Source: Chenggangzhangella methanolivorans (GTDB taxonomy: Bacteria; Pseudomonadota; Alphaproteobacteria; Rhizobiales; Methylopilaceae). Taken from it: DNA of 64,000 nucleotides. The position numbers and the translations under genes are program-made. The notes below the pieces were generated by a model. That model was not told where the DNA came from, did not search any database, and saw only the letters and a program-made list of their open reading frames with translations. The DNA lies in NCBI RefSeq assembly GCF_019797865.1, contig NZ_CP081869.1:1054001-1118000 (forward strand), given 5' to 3'. Shown piece after piece: positions 38,588-47,314 of the stretch. Position 1 is the first letter of the stretch; every line of letters starts with the position of its first letter.

Positions 38588-38601
38588 AACCGTTAACGGT
38601 T
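38588..38601. promoter_or_regulatory. Perfect palindrome upstream of the Pit gene
   Basis: AACCGTTAACGGTT, 14 bp with full dyad symmetry, in a locally AT-rich stretch between the Pit gene start and the FAH-family gene end. It is a plausible operator; the binding protein is unknown. Confidence 0.4.
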
Positions 38602-38642
38602 TATCCTCACGACGGCGTGAGGGACATGGAGGCGGACCGTCC

Positions 38643-39332
38643 TCAGCCGACGGCGAGCGACAGCGTTCCGACGCCCGCGACCGCGCCTTCGAGCCGGTCG
38701 CCCGGCCGCACCGGGCCGACGCCGGAGGGCGTGCCGGTGAAGATCAGGTCTCCGGGGCGCAGCTCGAACAGCCGCGAGAGGCCGGAGATCATCTCCGGCA
38801 CGGTCCAGATCAGCTGGTTGAGGTCGCCCTCCTGCACGCGCGCGCCGTTGACGTCGAGCGTCACCGCGCCGCTGGTCGGATGGCCGATCTCGGAGGCGCG
38901 CGCGAGCGCGCCGCAGGGCGCGGCGTGGTCGAAGGCCTTGCCGACCTCCCAGGGGCGGGCGAGCTTCTTGGCTTCGGCCTGGAGGTCGCGGCGGGTGAAG
39001 TCGATCCCCACCCCGTAGCCGAACACGAGGCCGAGCGCGTCGGCCTCCGCAACGTCGACGCCGCCGCCCGACAACGCCACCACCATCTCGATCTCGTGGT
39101 GCACGTCCGAAGTCGCGGGCGGATAGGGGAAGGTCGCGCCGTCGGGCAGCAGCGCGTCCGGCGTCTTCATGAAGAAGAACGGCGGCTCGCGGTTGGGGTC
39201 GTGGCCCATCTCGACCGCGTGGGCTGCGTAGTTGCGGCCGACGCAATAGACCCGCCGCGCCGGAAAGAGCGCCGACGTTCCGCGCACCGCGACAGCGGCC
39301 TGCGGCGCGGGCTCGAAGACGAAGTCGGACAT
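38643..39332 (-). CDS. Fumarylacetoacetate-hydrolase family protein
   Basis: 229 residues. YCVGRNYAAHAVEMG at the N-terminus, metal ligands in HHEIEMVV (E-x-E), D-x-T-RRDLQ, and TGTPSGVGPVRPGD near the end are the FAH core. Short single-domain members act as acylpyruvases, oxaloacetate decarboxylases or hydrolases of ring-cleavage products. Length and the GRNY motif favour an acylpyruvate hydrolase/oxaloacetate decarboxylase-like activity, without certainty. Confidence 0.88.
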   Translation of the reverse strand: MSDFVFEPAPQAAVAVRGTSALFPARRVYCVGRNYAAHAVEMGHDPNREPPFFFMKTPDALLPDGATFPYPPATSDVHHEIEMVVALSGGGVDVAEADALGLVFGYGVGIDFTRRDLQAEAKKLARPWEVGKAFDHAAPCGALARASEIGHPTSGAVTLDVNGARVQEGDLNQLIWTVPEMISGLSRLFELRPGDLIFTGTPSGVGPVRPGDRLEGAVAGVGTLSLAVG

Positions 39333-39412
39333 GGCGGGCTCCCTGATGCGTCGGCGATCCCGGCTGCTTAGCACCCCCGGGCCGCGCCTGTCGCCGCCGG
39401 AGCCGCGCGCGC

Positions 39413-40573
39413 CTACTCCTTCAGGAGATAGCGGAAGACCTGTCCCTCCCCGGCGCTCCACTCGCTCGTCCCGAAGAAGAGCGAGCCGCGCGCGATCGCC
39501 GGCGAGGTCGTGAAGGCCGGAACGCCCGGCTTGGAGCGCCACATCTCGCGGCCGTCCGTGAGCCTGAGAGCCGCGACGTTTCCCTCGGTCAGGCCGACGA
39601 AGACGAGGCCGTTCGCGATCGCGGGCGTCGCGTTGAGGTTGGTCGCGGTCTGAAACGTCCAGCGCGTTTTTCCGGTTCGCGCGTCGAACGCATAGACGCC
39701 GTTGGAGTCTGTCACCGCGACGACGCCCTCGCCGACCGCAGGAGAACCGCCGGTCGCGCCCAAGGGCGCCGACTTCCAGCGCCGCTTGCCGTTTTTGGCG
39801 CTGAAGGCCCAGACGGCGCCGGCGTCGGTGACGTAGACCGTCCCGTCCACCACCGCGGGCGTAGCCACGGAGAGGATCTGGAGCTTCGTCGTCCACTTTA
39901 CCTGGCCGGTCTTGGCCGCGAGCGCCGTCAGAACGCCGTAGTTGTTGGTCGCGAAGACGTTCTTTCCGTCCGTGGCCGCCGCGGCGACGAGCGGGCCCTT
40001 CATGTCGGTCGACCAGCGGCGCGCGCCGGTCTTGGCGGTCAGCGAATAAAGGCGGTTGTCGTCGCAGCCGAAATAGACCGCGCCTCCGGCCACGATCGGA
40101 GAGACGCTGTAGGCCGAGCAACTGAGCGAGGCCCGCCACTTCTGCTTACCCGTCGCGGCGTCGAAGGCGTAAAACGCCTGCTCGCCGTCGCCGACATAGA
40201 GCCGCCCGCCGCTGACCGCGGGCGTCGTCTGGACGCGGGCGTTGTCGAAGTCGTGGACCCAGACCTTGCGCCCGCTCTCGACGTCGAGCGCCGACAGAAG
40301 CGAGCCGGACGTGAAATAGACCAAGCCGTTGGCCGTCACCGGGCCGGCGGAGACCCGCGTCTGCGCGTTCGAGCTCCAGCCACGGACCAGCTTCTTGGCC
40401 GTGTCCGTCGAGATCGCGGTCTCGAACGGATTGTAGGCCGCCCCGGCCGCGTCGAACTTCGGCTGCGCCCAATCCCCCGGCAGCGGATCGGCGGCCGAAG
40501 CTTCGCCGCATATCGGCGCGCCTGCGAGCGCCCCGACCACGAACGCACGCATCAACGCTTCGCGAAAAGTCAT
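39413..40573 (-). CDS. Secreted PQQ-repeat beta-propeller protein (BamB-like)
   Basis: 386 residues with a signal peptide (VVGALAGAPICGEASA) and at least seven blades of the PQQ type: VYFTSGSLLSALDVESGRKV, LYVGDGEQAFYAFDAATG, VYFGCDDNRLYSLTAKTG, VYVTDAGAVWAFSAKNG and more. No catalytic Asp-x-metal arrangement of quinoprotein dehydrogenases is present, so it is a structural propeller like BamB, or a c-type-lacking relative. Start ATG 40573. It is divergent from the CoxG-like gene. Confidence 0.8.
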   Translation of the reverse strand: MTFREALMRAFVVGALAGAPICGEASAADPLPGDWAQPKFDAAGAAYNPFETAISTDTAKKLVRGWSSNAQTRVSAGPVTANGLVYFTSGSLLSALDVESGRKVWVHDFDNARVQTTPAVSGGRLYVGDGEQAFYAFDAATGKQKWRASLSCSAYSVSPIVAGGAVYFGCDDNRLYSLTAKTGARRWSTDMKGPLVAAAATDGKNVFATNNYGVLTALAAKTGQVKWTTKLQILSVATPAVVDGTVYVTDAGAVWAFSAKNGKRRWKSAPLGATGGSPAVGEGVVAVTDSNGVYAFDARTGKTRWTFQTATNLNATPAIANGLVFVGLTEGNVAALRLTDGREMWRSKPGVPAFTTSPAIARGSLFFGTSEWSAGEGQVFRYLLKE

Positions 40574-40752
40574 GACCGGCCCCCGCCTCAAGTCCTGCCG
40601 CGACTAAACAGCGGCCCGGAACTGTGGCAAGACGCGAACCGCCCATGGGCGGACCGTTTTCTACGCTCGCCCAGTTTTGTCCCCGCCAGCCGTCGTCTTC
40701 GTCGCGACGCCCTAGATCCTCCCGAACCGCTTACCGTCTGCACGGACCCCCG

Positions 40753-41530
40753 ATGGACATTTCCGGATCCCACCGCATTCCCGCTCCGCGCGCGTCCGTC
40801 TGGGCGGGACTGCAGGATCAGGAGACGCTCAAGGCCTGCATCCCAGGCTGCCGCGACCTCGCGCCGGCGGGCGGCGGCGGCTTCGAGGGCGCGGCGGAGA
40901 TCAAGGTCGGCCCGCTCAAGTCGACGCTCGAAGGCCGCGTGAGGATCAGCCAGGCCGAGGAGCCGCATCGCCTCGCGATCGCGGCGACCGCGGCCGATCC
41001 CGCCGCGGGCGGCGGCGAGGGCGAGGGCGAGATCACCCTCTCCGAAGACGGCGCCGAAACGCTCGTGGCCTATTCGGGCCGCATCGAGCCGAGCGGCAAG
41101 ATCGGCCAGCTCGGCGGGCGCCTGGTCACCGGCGTCGCGCGCCAGTCGATCGAGGCCTTCTTCACGCGTTTCTCCGAGCTCGCGGCGGCCGGCGCGCTGC
41201 CGGGCGGATCGCCCGCGCCCGCGCCCGACGAGCCCCGCGCTCACCGACGCCCCGCCGCTCGTCCATGAGGAGCCGGCGGCCGAGCCCGCGCCGACGCTCG
41301 AGGCGCCGCCCACCGTCGAGGACGCGCCGCGCGCGCCGCTCGAGCCCACGCCGATCGCGCCGACCTCGGTGCCCGACGTTCCCGACCCCGTCGAAGTGGC
41401 GGCCGCGGAAGAGGCGAAGGAGCCCGAGGAGCGCAGCGGCTCGGTCGGCCGCATCATGCTGGTGGCCGCGATCGTCGTGGTGGTCGGGATCGCGATCTAC
41501 TTCGGCTTCATGCAGCGCCCGCCCGCCTGA
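40753..41530 (+). CDS. CoxG-like SRPBCC-domain protein with C-terminal membrane anchor (frameshift near 41240)
   Basis: About 259 residues. The first 150 are a CoxG fold: MDISGSHRIPAPRASVWAGL, LKACIPGCRDL, GEITLSEDGAETLVAYSGRI and KIGQLGGRLVTGVARQSIEAF. Then comes an acidic Pro/Ala/Glu linker and a single C-terminal helix (IMLVAAIVVVVGIAIYFGF). CoxG anchors or matures CO-dehydrogenase-type molybdoenzymes at the membrane. No cox structural genes are in this window, so this may serve another xanthine-oxidase-family enzyme. One frame break in the linker. Confidence 0.82.
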
Positions 41531-41540
41531 GCCGAGAAGA

Positions 41541-42425
41541 CTACCGCCCGTCCAGCACCCGCTCGCGGATCTGCTCGAGCCGGGCGAGCCGTTCGGACGC
41601 CTCCTGCGAGGACAGCTCCGTCACCCGGGCTAGCAGAGCTTCGGTCAGCGCCACGAGGCCGGTGAAGGAATCCCATGCGCCGGCGCTTGCGGTCGGGCCG
41701 ACGAGCGTCGCCTCCGCGAAGGCGGCCGCGGGGGCCTCCGGCGCGTCCGTCATGAGCACCACGGCGGCGCCGCGCTCGGCGCAGAAGCGGCAGAGCCGCA
41801 CCACGTCCGGCTGATAGCGGCGAACGTCATAGGCGAGCACCGCGGTGCGGCGGCCGACGTCGATCAGCCTGTCGGGCCAGGTCGAGGACAGCGAGCCGAC
41901 CTCCTCCACCCCGCCGCGGATGATTTCGAGATGGCGCACGCTGAGCCGCGCCAGCGACTGGCTGAGCCGCCCTCCGACCACGAGCACGCGACGGCGCGGA
42001 TCCGCCAGGCGCTGGGCCGCGGTCTCGAACTGGGCGCGGTCGAGGTCGCGGAACGCGGCCTGCACGTTGAGCGCGAGATGGTCGCCGAAGGCCTGCAGGC
42101 TGTCGCCGCCCTTCGGCGCGAGCTCGGCGCGATGCGCCGTCCAGCGCCCGAGCGGAGAGGCGCGCTCGGCCGCGAGCTCGCTCCGCAGCCGGTCCTGCAA
42201 CGAGCGCCAATTGTCCATGCCGAGTTTTGCAAGGAGCCGCAGCACGGTCTGCGAACTCGCCCCCGCGGACCGGGCGAAGCGCGCCATCGGGGCGAGGCCC
42301 GCGATCGGATAATGGGTCGCCAGATGGTCGGCGGCCCTGCGCTCCTGCGGCGTCAGCTGCGAGGCGATCGCGCCGAGCGCCTGCGCGACCGTCGCCGGGG
42401 TCGCGCCCTCCGGATTGGGTCCCAT
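41541..42425 (-). CDS. RpiR/MurR-family regulator of the amino-alcohol locus
   Basis: 294 residues. The N-terminal RpiR helix-turn-helix (LTPQERRAADHLATHYP, GASSQTVLRLLAKLGMDNWRSLQDRL) is followed by a SIS domain (VLVVGGRLSQSLARLSVRHL, VVLMTDAPEAPA). SIS domains normally bind a phosphosugar-like or small polar effector. I chose ATG 42425, which has GGAG seven bases upstream; ATG 42491 would place the start inside the operator-like repeat. It is divergent from the permease gene and probably controls it. Confidence 0.85.
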   Translation of the reverse strand: MGPNPEGATPATVAQALGAIASQLTPQERRAADHLATHYPIAGLAPMARFARSAGASSQTVLRLLAKLGMDNWRSLQDRLRSELAAERASPLGRWTAHRAELAPKGGDSLQAFGDHLALNVQAAFRDLDRAQFETAAQRLADPRRRVLVVGGRLSQSLARLSVRHLEIIRGGVEEVGSLSSTWPDRLIDVGRRTAVLAYDVRRYQPDVVRLCRFCAERGAAVVLMTDAPEAPAAAFAEATLVGPTASAGAWDSFTGLVALTEALLARVTELSSQEASERLARLEQIRERVLDGR

Positions 42426-42470
42426 CACGACGCTCCCTGCTTCGGCTCTCGACGGCCTCTTCACAACATC

Positions 42471-42506
42471 TTGACAGAAATGTTTCGTCAACGGAACGTT
42501 CGTTCC
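42471..42506. promoter_or_regulatory. Operator-like nested inverted repeats between regulator and permease
   Basis: TTGAC (42471-42475) pairs with GTCAA (42487-42491), and inside it GAAA (42477-42480) pairs with TTTC (42483-42486), leaving one unpaired A. Right beside it GGAAC (42493-42497) pairs with GTTCC (42502-42506). These lie 46-81 bases upstream of the regulator start and 105-140 upstream of the permease start. Confidence 0.65.
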
Positions 42507-42610
42507 AACCGCGACCCGCCGTCAGGGGGACGGGCCGGCGGGGGGCATCGCGACGGCATGTTCGGGACACATGAAACCGCGCCGCCGTCGCCCGCAACGG
42601 GGCGGACCAA

Positions 42611-44116
42611 ATGGCAGAACCGACGGGAACGGGCGCGACCTATCAGCAGGTCGACGCGGACTATTTCGCCAAGCGCGGGCTGACGCGCTACGCTGGCGTG
42701 GCGAGCCTCTGGGCGCTCGGCGTCGGCGCGGTGATTTCGGGGCACTTCTCGGGCTGGAACTTCGGCTTCGCCACCGGCGGCTGGGGCGGCATGCTGGTCG
42801 CGGGCATGATCATCGCGGTCATGTATCTCGGCCTCACCTTCTCGATCGCCGAGATGTCGGCGGCGCTGCCGCACACCGGCGCGGCCTACAGCTTCGCGCG
42901 CACCGCGATGGGCCGCTGGGGCGGCTTCTTCACCGGCCTCTGCGAAAACGTCGAATACGTCATCACGCCGGCGGTCATCGTCACCTTCATCACGTCCTAC
43001 GTAAACTCGATCGTCGGCATCGATCCGATCTATTCGCCGATCGTATGGATCGTGTTCTTCGCGATCTTCGTCGCGCTCAACGTCTTCGGCCTCGAACTGT
43101 CGTTCAAGGTCACGATGGTGATCACGCTGATCTCGCTCGCGGTGCTCATCTTCTTCTGGATCAGCGCCATCCCGCACATGGACTTCAACAAGTTCGCGCT
43201 GAACATCGGCGTCGGCCCCGACGGAGCCGCGGTCGAGCTCCCCGACGGCGGCGGCTCCTGGTTCCCGTTCGGCTTCTCCGGCGTGCTCGCCACGCTGCCC
43301 TTCGCCGTGTGGCTGTTCCTCGCCATCGAGCAGCTTCCGCTCGCGGCCGAGGAGTCGGTCGACCCCAAGCGCGACATGCCCAAGGGCATCATCCTCGGCA
43401 TGTGCACGCTGATGCTCTCGGCCTTCATGATCGTGCTGCTCAATCCCTCGGTGATCGGGGTCGGCTCGTTCAAGCTCTCGACCTCGCTCGAGCCGCTGCT
43501 CGACGGCCTGCGGGCGATCTACGGCGACACCGGCGTGGTGCTGCTCGGCGTCGTGGCCCTCACCGGCCTCATCGCGAGCTTCCACACGATCATCTATGCG
43601 CAAGGCCGCCAGATCTATTCGCTGTCGCGCGCCGGCTACTTCCCGCGCGGGCTCTCGGTCACGCACTCGAAGTTCAAGACCCCGCATGTCGCGATGATCG
43701 TCGGCGCGGCCGTGGGCTTGAGCGTCATGCTGATCATCTGGTTCTCGCTCGGCGCGGAGCAGGCGGGCTCGACCATCGGCTCGGTGCTGCTCAACATGGC
43801 GGTCTCCGGCGCGATGTTCTCCTACATCGCGCAGGCGGCCTCGTTCATCCTGCTGCGCAAGAACGCGACCCACATCGAGCGGCCCTACCGCTCCCCTCTC
43901 GGCGTGCCCGGCGCGGTCGCCACCATCGTGATCGCGGTGGTGACGCTCGGCTACCAGGTGCAGGACCCGAACTTCACCAAGGGCGTGCTCTGGGTGCTGG
44001 TCTGGTTTGCGGTGATGACCGCGTATTTCGGCCTCGTCGGCCGTCACAAGCTCGTCCTGTCGCCGGAAGAGAAGTTCGCCCAGTCGGGCGGCAAGGACGC
44101 CTACGAGTCGCATTGA
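42611..44116 (+). CDS. APC-family permease, ethanolamine type
   Basis: 501 residues with 12 predicted helices. Landmarks: GVASLWALGVGAVISGHFSG at helix 1, LTFSIAEMSAALPHTGAAYS, RWGGFFTGLCENVEYVITPA and SFHTIIYAQGRQIYSLSRAG. These segments are those of the ethanolamine permease branch of the APC superfamily, which differs from amino-acid carriers in the first two helices. It probably brings ethanolamine or a similar amino alcohol into the cell for the enzymes encoded downstream. Intact frame. Confidence 0.82.
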   Translation: MAEPTGTGATYQQVDADYFAKRGLTRYAGVASLWALGVGAVISGHFSGWNFGFATGGWGGMLVAGMIIAVMYLGLTFSIAEMSAALPHTGAAYSFARTAMGRWGGFFTGLCENVEYVITPAVIVTFITSYVNSIVGIDPIYSPIVWIVFFAIFVALNVFGLELSFKVTMVITLISLAVLIFFWISAIPHMDFNKFALNIGVGPDGAAVELPDGGGSWFPFGFSGVLATLPFAVWLFLAIEQLPLAAEESVDPKRDMPKGIILGMCTLMLSAFMIVLLNPSVIGVGSFKLSTSLEPLLDGLRAIYGDTGVVLLGVVALTGLIASFHTIIYAQGRQIYSLSRAGYFPRGLSVTHSKFKTPHVAMIVGAAVGLSVMLIIWFSLGAEQAGSTIGSVLLNMAVSGAMFSYIAQAASFILLRKNATHIERPYRSPLGVPGAVATIVIAVVTLGYQVQDPNFTKGVLWVLVWFAVMTAYFGLVGRHKLVLSPEEKFAQSGGKDAYESH

Positions 44117-44144
44117 TGGAGTAAGATCCGGAGCCGCCGCGCTC

Positions 44145-44250
44145 TTGTCCCGGACCGTGGTCCGGGATCCGGAAACGCGGCGGCTCCAAGACGAGCAGAA
44201 CCGTTCGTCCCCTTTCTCAGGTTTGCGGATCACGTCCGGGACAAGGGGTT
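44145..44250. repeat. Palindromic repeat family D
   Basis: CTTGTCCCGGACCGTGGTCC at the left faces CACGTCCGGGACAAGG at the right, with a short inner GGTCCGGGATCC palindrome. It fills the gap between the permease and glutamine-synthetase-like genes. Confidence 0.7.
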
Positions 44251-44267
44251 CAAGCCAGCGGGACCCG

Positions 44268-45632
44268 ATGAGCAAAAAACAACAAAAGTCCGCCAAGGAT
44301 CTGCTCGACCTGATCGACGGCCGCGGCCTCACCCATGTGAAGGTCGGCGTCACCGACGCCGACGGCGTGCTGCGCGGCAAATATATGAGCCGCGAGAAGT
44401 TCGCCTCGGCGCTCGAGAAGGGTTTTGGCTTCTGCGACGTCATCTTCGGCTGGGACTCGAACGACCAGCTCTATGACAACGCCCGCTTCACCGGCTGGCA
44501 CACCGCCTTTCCGGACGCCGCCGTCCGTCTCCTGCCCGGGACCGCCCGCGACCTGCCGCTCGAGGGCGACATGGTGTTCGTGCTCGCCGAGTTCGCCGGC
44601 GAGGCGGAGGCGCTCTGCCCGCGCGGAACGTTGCGCCGGGTCCTCGACCGCGCGGCCTCGATGGGTTTCGAGGTCAAGTCCGCGGTCGAGTTCGAGTTCT
44701 TCCTCTTCGAGGAGACCCCGCATTCGGTGCGCGAAAAGGGCTACAAGAACCTCAGATCCATGACCCCGGGCTTCTTCGGCTATTCGGTGCTGCGCTCGGG
44801 CGTCCACGCCGAGTTCTACGCCGAGCTGCTGAAGCTCGGGAACGACATGGGTTTTCCGATCGAGGGGCTGCACACCGAGACCGGGCCGGGCGTTCTGGAG
44901 GCCGCGATCGAGGTCTCGGACGCGCTCGAGGCCGCCGACCGCGGCGCGCTGTTCAAGACCATGACCAAGATCCTGGCCGAGCGCCGCGGGCTGATGGCGA
45001 CCTTCATGGCGAAGTGGTCGCCCGACTGGCCGGGGCAATCGGGACACCTCCACGTCTCGCTCCTGAAGGACGGGGAGTCGGCCTTCTACGCCAAGGGCGA
45101 AAGGGGCTCGATGTCCGACGTGATGCGCTGGTTCATCGGCGGCCAGCAGGCGCTGATGCCGGAGGTCCTCGCCATGGTCTCGCCGACGGTCAACGCCTAC
45201 ACCCGCCTCATCCCCGGCTTCTGGGCGCCGACCGACGCCACATGGGGCGTCGAGAACCGCACCTGCGCGCTCCGCGTCATCGAGGGCGGGCCGAAGAGCC
45301 AGCGGGTCGAATTCCGGGTGGCCGCGGCCGACATCAACCCCTATGTGGCGCTCGCAGCCGCCATCGGCTCAGGCCTCTGGGGGGTGGAGAACAGGATCGA
45401 GCCGGACGCGCCCGTCCAGGGCAACGCCTATGAGCAGAAGCACAAGGCCAAGCGCGCGCTGCCGCGCACGCTCGGCGAGGCGGCGGCCAAATTCGCGTCG
45501 TCAAAGCCTGCCAAGGAGCTGTTCGGCGAGGCCTTCGTGGAGCACTGGGCCGCGACCCGCGACTGGGAGCAGCGCGAGTTCAACAAGGCGATCACCGACT
45601 GGGAGCTCGCGCGGTACTTTGAGATCATCTGA
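44268..45632 (+). CDS. Glutamine-synthetase-like gamma-glutamylamide ligase
   Basis: 454 residues. Beta-Grasp N-terminus (THVKVGVTDADGVLRGKYM), metal-binding AVEFEFFLFEE, TETGPGVLEAA, HLHVSLL, ATWGVENRTCALRVI and EFRVAAADINPYVALAA. Compared with true GlnA it lacks the Tyr adenylylation motif at the C-terminus, and the context is catabolic. It resembles IpuC/PuuA/GlnA4-type enzymes that join glutamate to an amine using ATP. Next to an ethanolamine permease, gamma-glutamylethanolamide is the expected product; other small amino alcohols or isopropylamine-like amines are possible. Confidence 0.82.
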   Translation: MSKKQQKSAKDLLDLIDGRGLTHVKVGVTDADGVLRGKYMSREKFASALEKGFGFCDVIFGWDSNDQLYDNARFTGWHTAFPDAAVRLLPGTARDLPLEGDMVFVLAEFAGEAEALCPRGTLRRVLDRAASMGFEVKSAVEFEFFLFEETPHSVREKGYKNLRSMTPGFFGYSVLRSGVHAEFYAELLKLGNDMGFPIEGLHTETGPGVLEAAIEVSDALEAADRGALFKTMTKILAERRGLMATFMAKWSPDWPGQSGHLHVSLLKDGESAFYAKGERGSMSDVMRWFIGGQQALMPEVLAMVSPTVNAYTRLIPGFWAPTDATWGVENRTCALRVIEGGPKSQRVEFRVAAADINPYVALAAAIGSGLWGVENRIEPDAPVQGNAYEQKHKAKRALPRTLGEAAAKFASSKPAKELFGEAFVEHWAATRDWEQREFNKAITDWELARYFEII

Positions 45633-45652
45633 GCCGCGCTCACGGAGAGAGC

Positions 45653-45758
45653 GTCATCCCGGACGGCCGCGAGGCCGAACCGGGGTCGTTCTCCGAAATG
45701 AGCGCCTCTTCCTGACAACGATCCCGGCTCTGCGCCTTCGGCTCCGGCCGGGATGACG
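45653..45758. repeat. Palindromic repeat family E
   Basis: GTCATCCCGGACGGCCGCGA at the left and GGCTCCGGCCGGGATGAC at the right form outer arms, with GACAACGATCCCGG in the middle. It sits between the ligase and aldehyde dehydrogenase genes. Confidence 0.7.
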
Positions 45759-45769
45759 ACGTGAGACAC

Positions 45770-47155
45770 ATGACCGACCAGATCTGCATCTCGCCCATCG
45801 ACGGAACCGAATTCGCCCGCAGGCCCGTCGCCTCGCCGGCCGAGATCGAGGCCGCGATCTCCGGGGCCAAGCGCGCGCAGGCCGAATGGGCGTCGGTCCC
45901 GATCGCCGAGCGCGGCGCGAAGATGCTCGACTTCCTGCGCGAGCTGCTCGCTCTCAACCAGCAGATCGTGCCGGAACTCGCCCAGCAGATGGGCCGGCCC
46001 GTCCGCTACGGCGGCGAGATGCGAGGCGTCGATGAGCGGGTGCGCTGGTGCGTCGAGACGGCGGAAGCCTCGCTCGCCGACGTGGTCCCGCCGCAAACGC
46101 AAGGCTTCAAGCGCTTCATCCGCCGCGCGCCGCTCGGAACCGTCTACGTCATCGCGCCGTGGAACTATCCGTTTCTCACCGTGGTGAACTCGATCGTCCC
46201 GGCGCTCATCGCCGGCAACTCGGTGCTGCTGAAGCACGCCGCCCAGACCATCCTGGTCGGCGAGCGCTTCCAGCAGGCCATGGACAAGGCGGACCTGCCC
46301 AAGGGCCTCTTCGCCAACATCGTGCTCGACCACGAGCAGTCCGGCCGGATGATCTCTTCCGGCGTCATCGACCACATCAACTTCACCGGCTCCGTCGCCG
46401 GCGGCAGGGCCGTCGAGCGCGACGCGGCCGGCACCTTCGCGAGCCTCGGCCTCGAGCTCGGCGGCAAGGACCCGGCCTATGTGCGCGAGGACGCCGACCT
46501 CGACTTCGCGATCGAGAACCTCGTCGACGGCGCCTTCTTCAACTCAGGCCAGTGCTGCTGCGGCATCGAGCGCGTGTATGTGCACGAAAGCCATTACGAC
46601 CGCTTCGTGGAAGGCGCGGTGGAGCTGACGAGCAAATATGTGCTCGGCAACCCGCTCGACGACGCGACGACGCTTGGGCCGATGGCGAACCGCCGCTTCG
46701 CCGACGTGGTGCGCGCCCAGACCGCGGAGGCGATCGCGGCCGGCGCGAAGGCGCATCTCGACCGACAAGCCTTCGCCGCGGACAAGGAAGGCACGGCCTA
46801 TCTCGCGCCGCAGATCCTCACCAATGTCGACCACACCATGCGCGTCATGACCGAGGAGAGCTTCGGGCCCGTGGTCGGGATCATGAAGGTATCGTCCGAC
46901 GAGGAGGCGCTGAAGCTGATGAACGACAGCGTCTACGGCCTGACCGCGTCGATCTGGACCAAGGACGTCGCCGCGGCCGAAGCGCTCGGCGACCGGATCG
47001 AGACCGGCACCGTCTTCATGAACCGCTGCGACTATCTCGACCCCGCGCTCGCCTGGACGGGCGTAAAGGACACCGGCCGCGGGGCCTCGCTCTCCGAGAT
47101 CGGCTTCCATCAGCTGACCCGGCCGAAGAGTTTTCACCTGCGCGAGGCGTCGTGA
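45770..47155 (+). CDS. NAD(P)-dependent aldehyde dehydrogenase
   Basis: 461 residues. APWNYPF and LKHAAQT around the cofactor site, LELGGKDPAYV with the general-base Glu, and FFNSGQCCCGIERV with the catalytic Cys. TEESFGPVVGI and GYL-type C-terminal contacts (here CDYLDPALAWTG) are family marks. In the locus it would oxidise gamma-glutamyl-aminoacetaldehyde to gamma-glutamylglycine. Start ATG 45770, nine bases after a possible GTG. Intact. Confidence 0.9.
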   Translation: MTDQICISPIDGTEFARRPVASPAEIEAAISGAKRAQAEWASVPIAERGAKMLDFLRELLALNQQIVPELAQQMGRPVRYGGEMRGVDERVRWCVETAEASLADVVPPQTQGFKRFIRRAPLGTVYVIAPWNYPFLTVVNSIVPALIAGNSVLLKHAAQTILVGERFQQAMDKADLPKGLFANIVLDHEQSGRMISSGVIDHINFTGSVAGGRAVERDAAGTFASLGLELGGKDPAYVREDADLDFAIENLVDGAFFNSGQCCCGIERVYVHESHYDRFVEGAVELTSKYVLGNPLDDATTLGPMANRRFADVVRAQTAEAIAAGAKAHLDRQAFAADKEGTAYLAPQILTNVDHTMRVMTEESFGPVVGIMKVSSDEEALKLMNDSVYGLTASIWTKDVAAAEALGDRIETGTVFMNRCDYLDPALAWTGVKDTGRGASLSEIGFHQLTRPKSFHLREAS

Positions 47156-47174
47156 CCCTGACCTGATCCTCAGT

Positions 47175-47264
47175 CGTCATCCCCCGCCTTGTCCGGGGGA
47201 TCCACGGTCGGCGTAGAGCTCCGCGCTCTGGCCTGGATCCTCCGGACAAGCCGGAGGATGACGC
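47175..47264. repeat. Palindromic repeat family F
   Basis: GTCATCCCCCGCCTTGTCCG and CGGACAAGCCGGAGGATGAC are the outer arms, GGATCCA and TGGATCC the inner ones, and the centre GTCGGCGTAGAGCTCCGCG is nearly the same as the hinge of the family C repeat at 16938-17076. Confidence 0.8.
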
Positions 47265-47314
47265 AGCGTTTCGGAGCGAGATCGTCGGACGCGGCGCCCC
47301 AAAGAGTTTTGCCC

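Noticed and set aside
42488..44443. A 651-codon minus-strand frame
   Set aside because: Antisense of the permease gene, with His/Asp/Arg-rich low-complexity sequence and no domain.
44268..45632. Housekeeping glutamine synthetase glnA
   Set aside because: It lies in a catabolic cluster without glnB and lacks the C-terminal adenylylation Tyr motif; the ligase role fits better.
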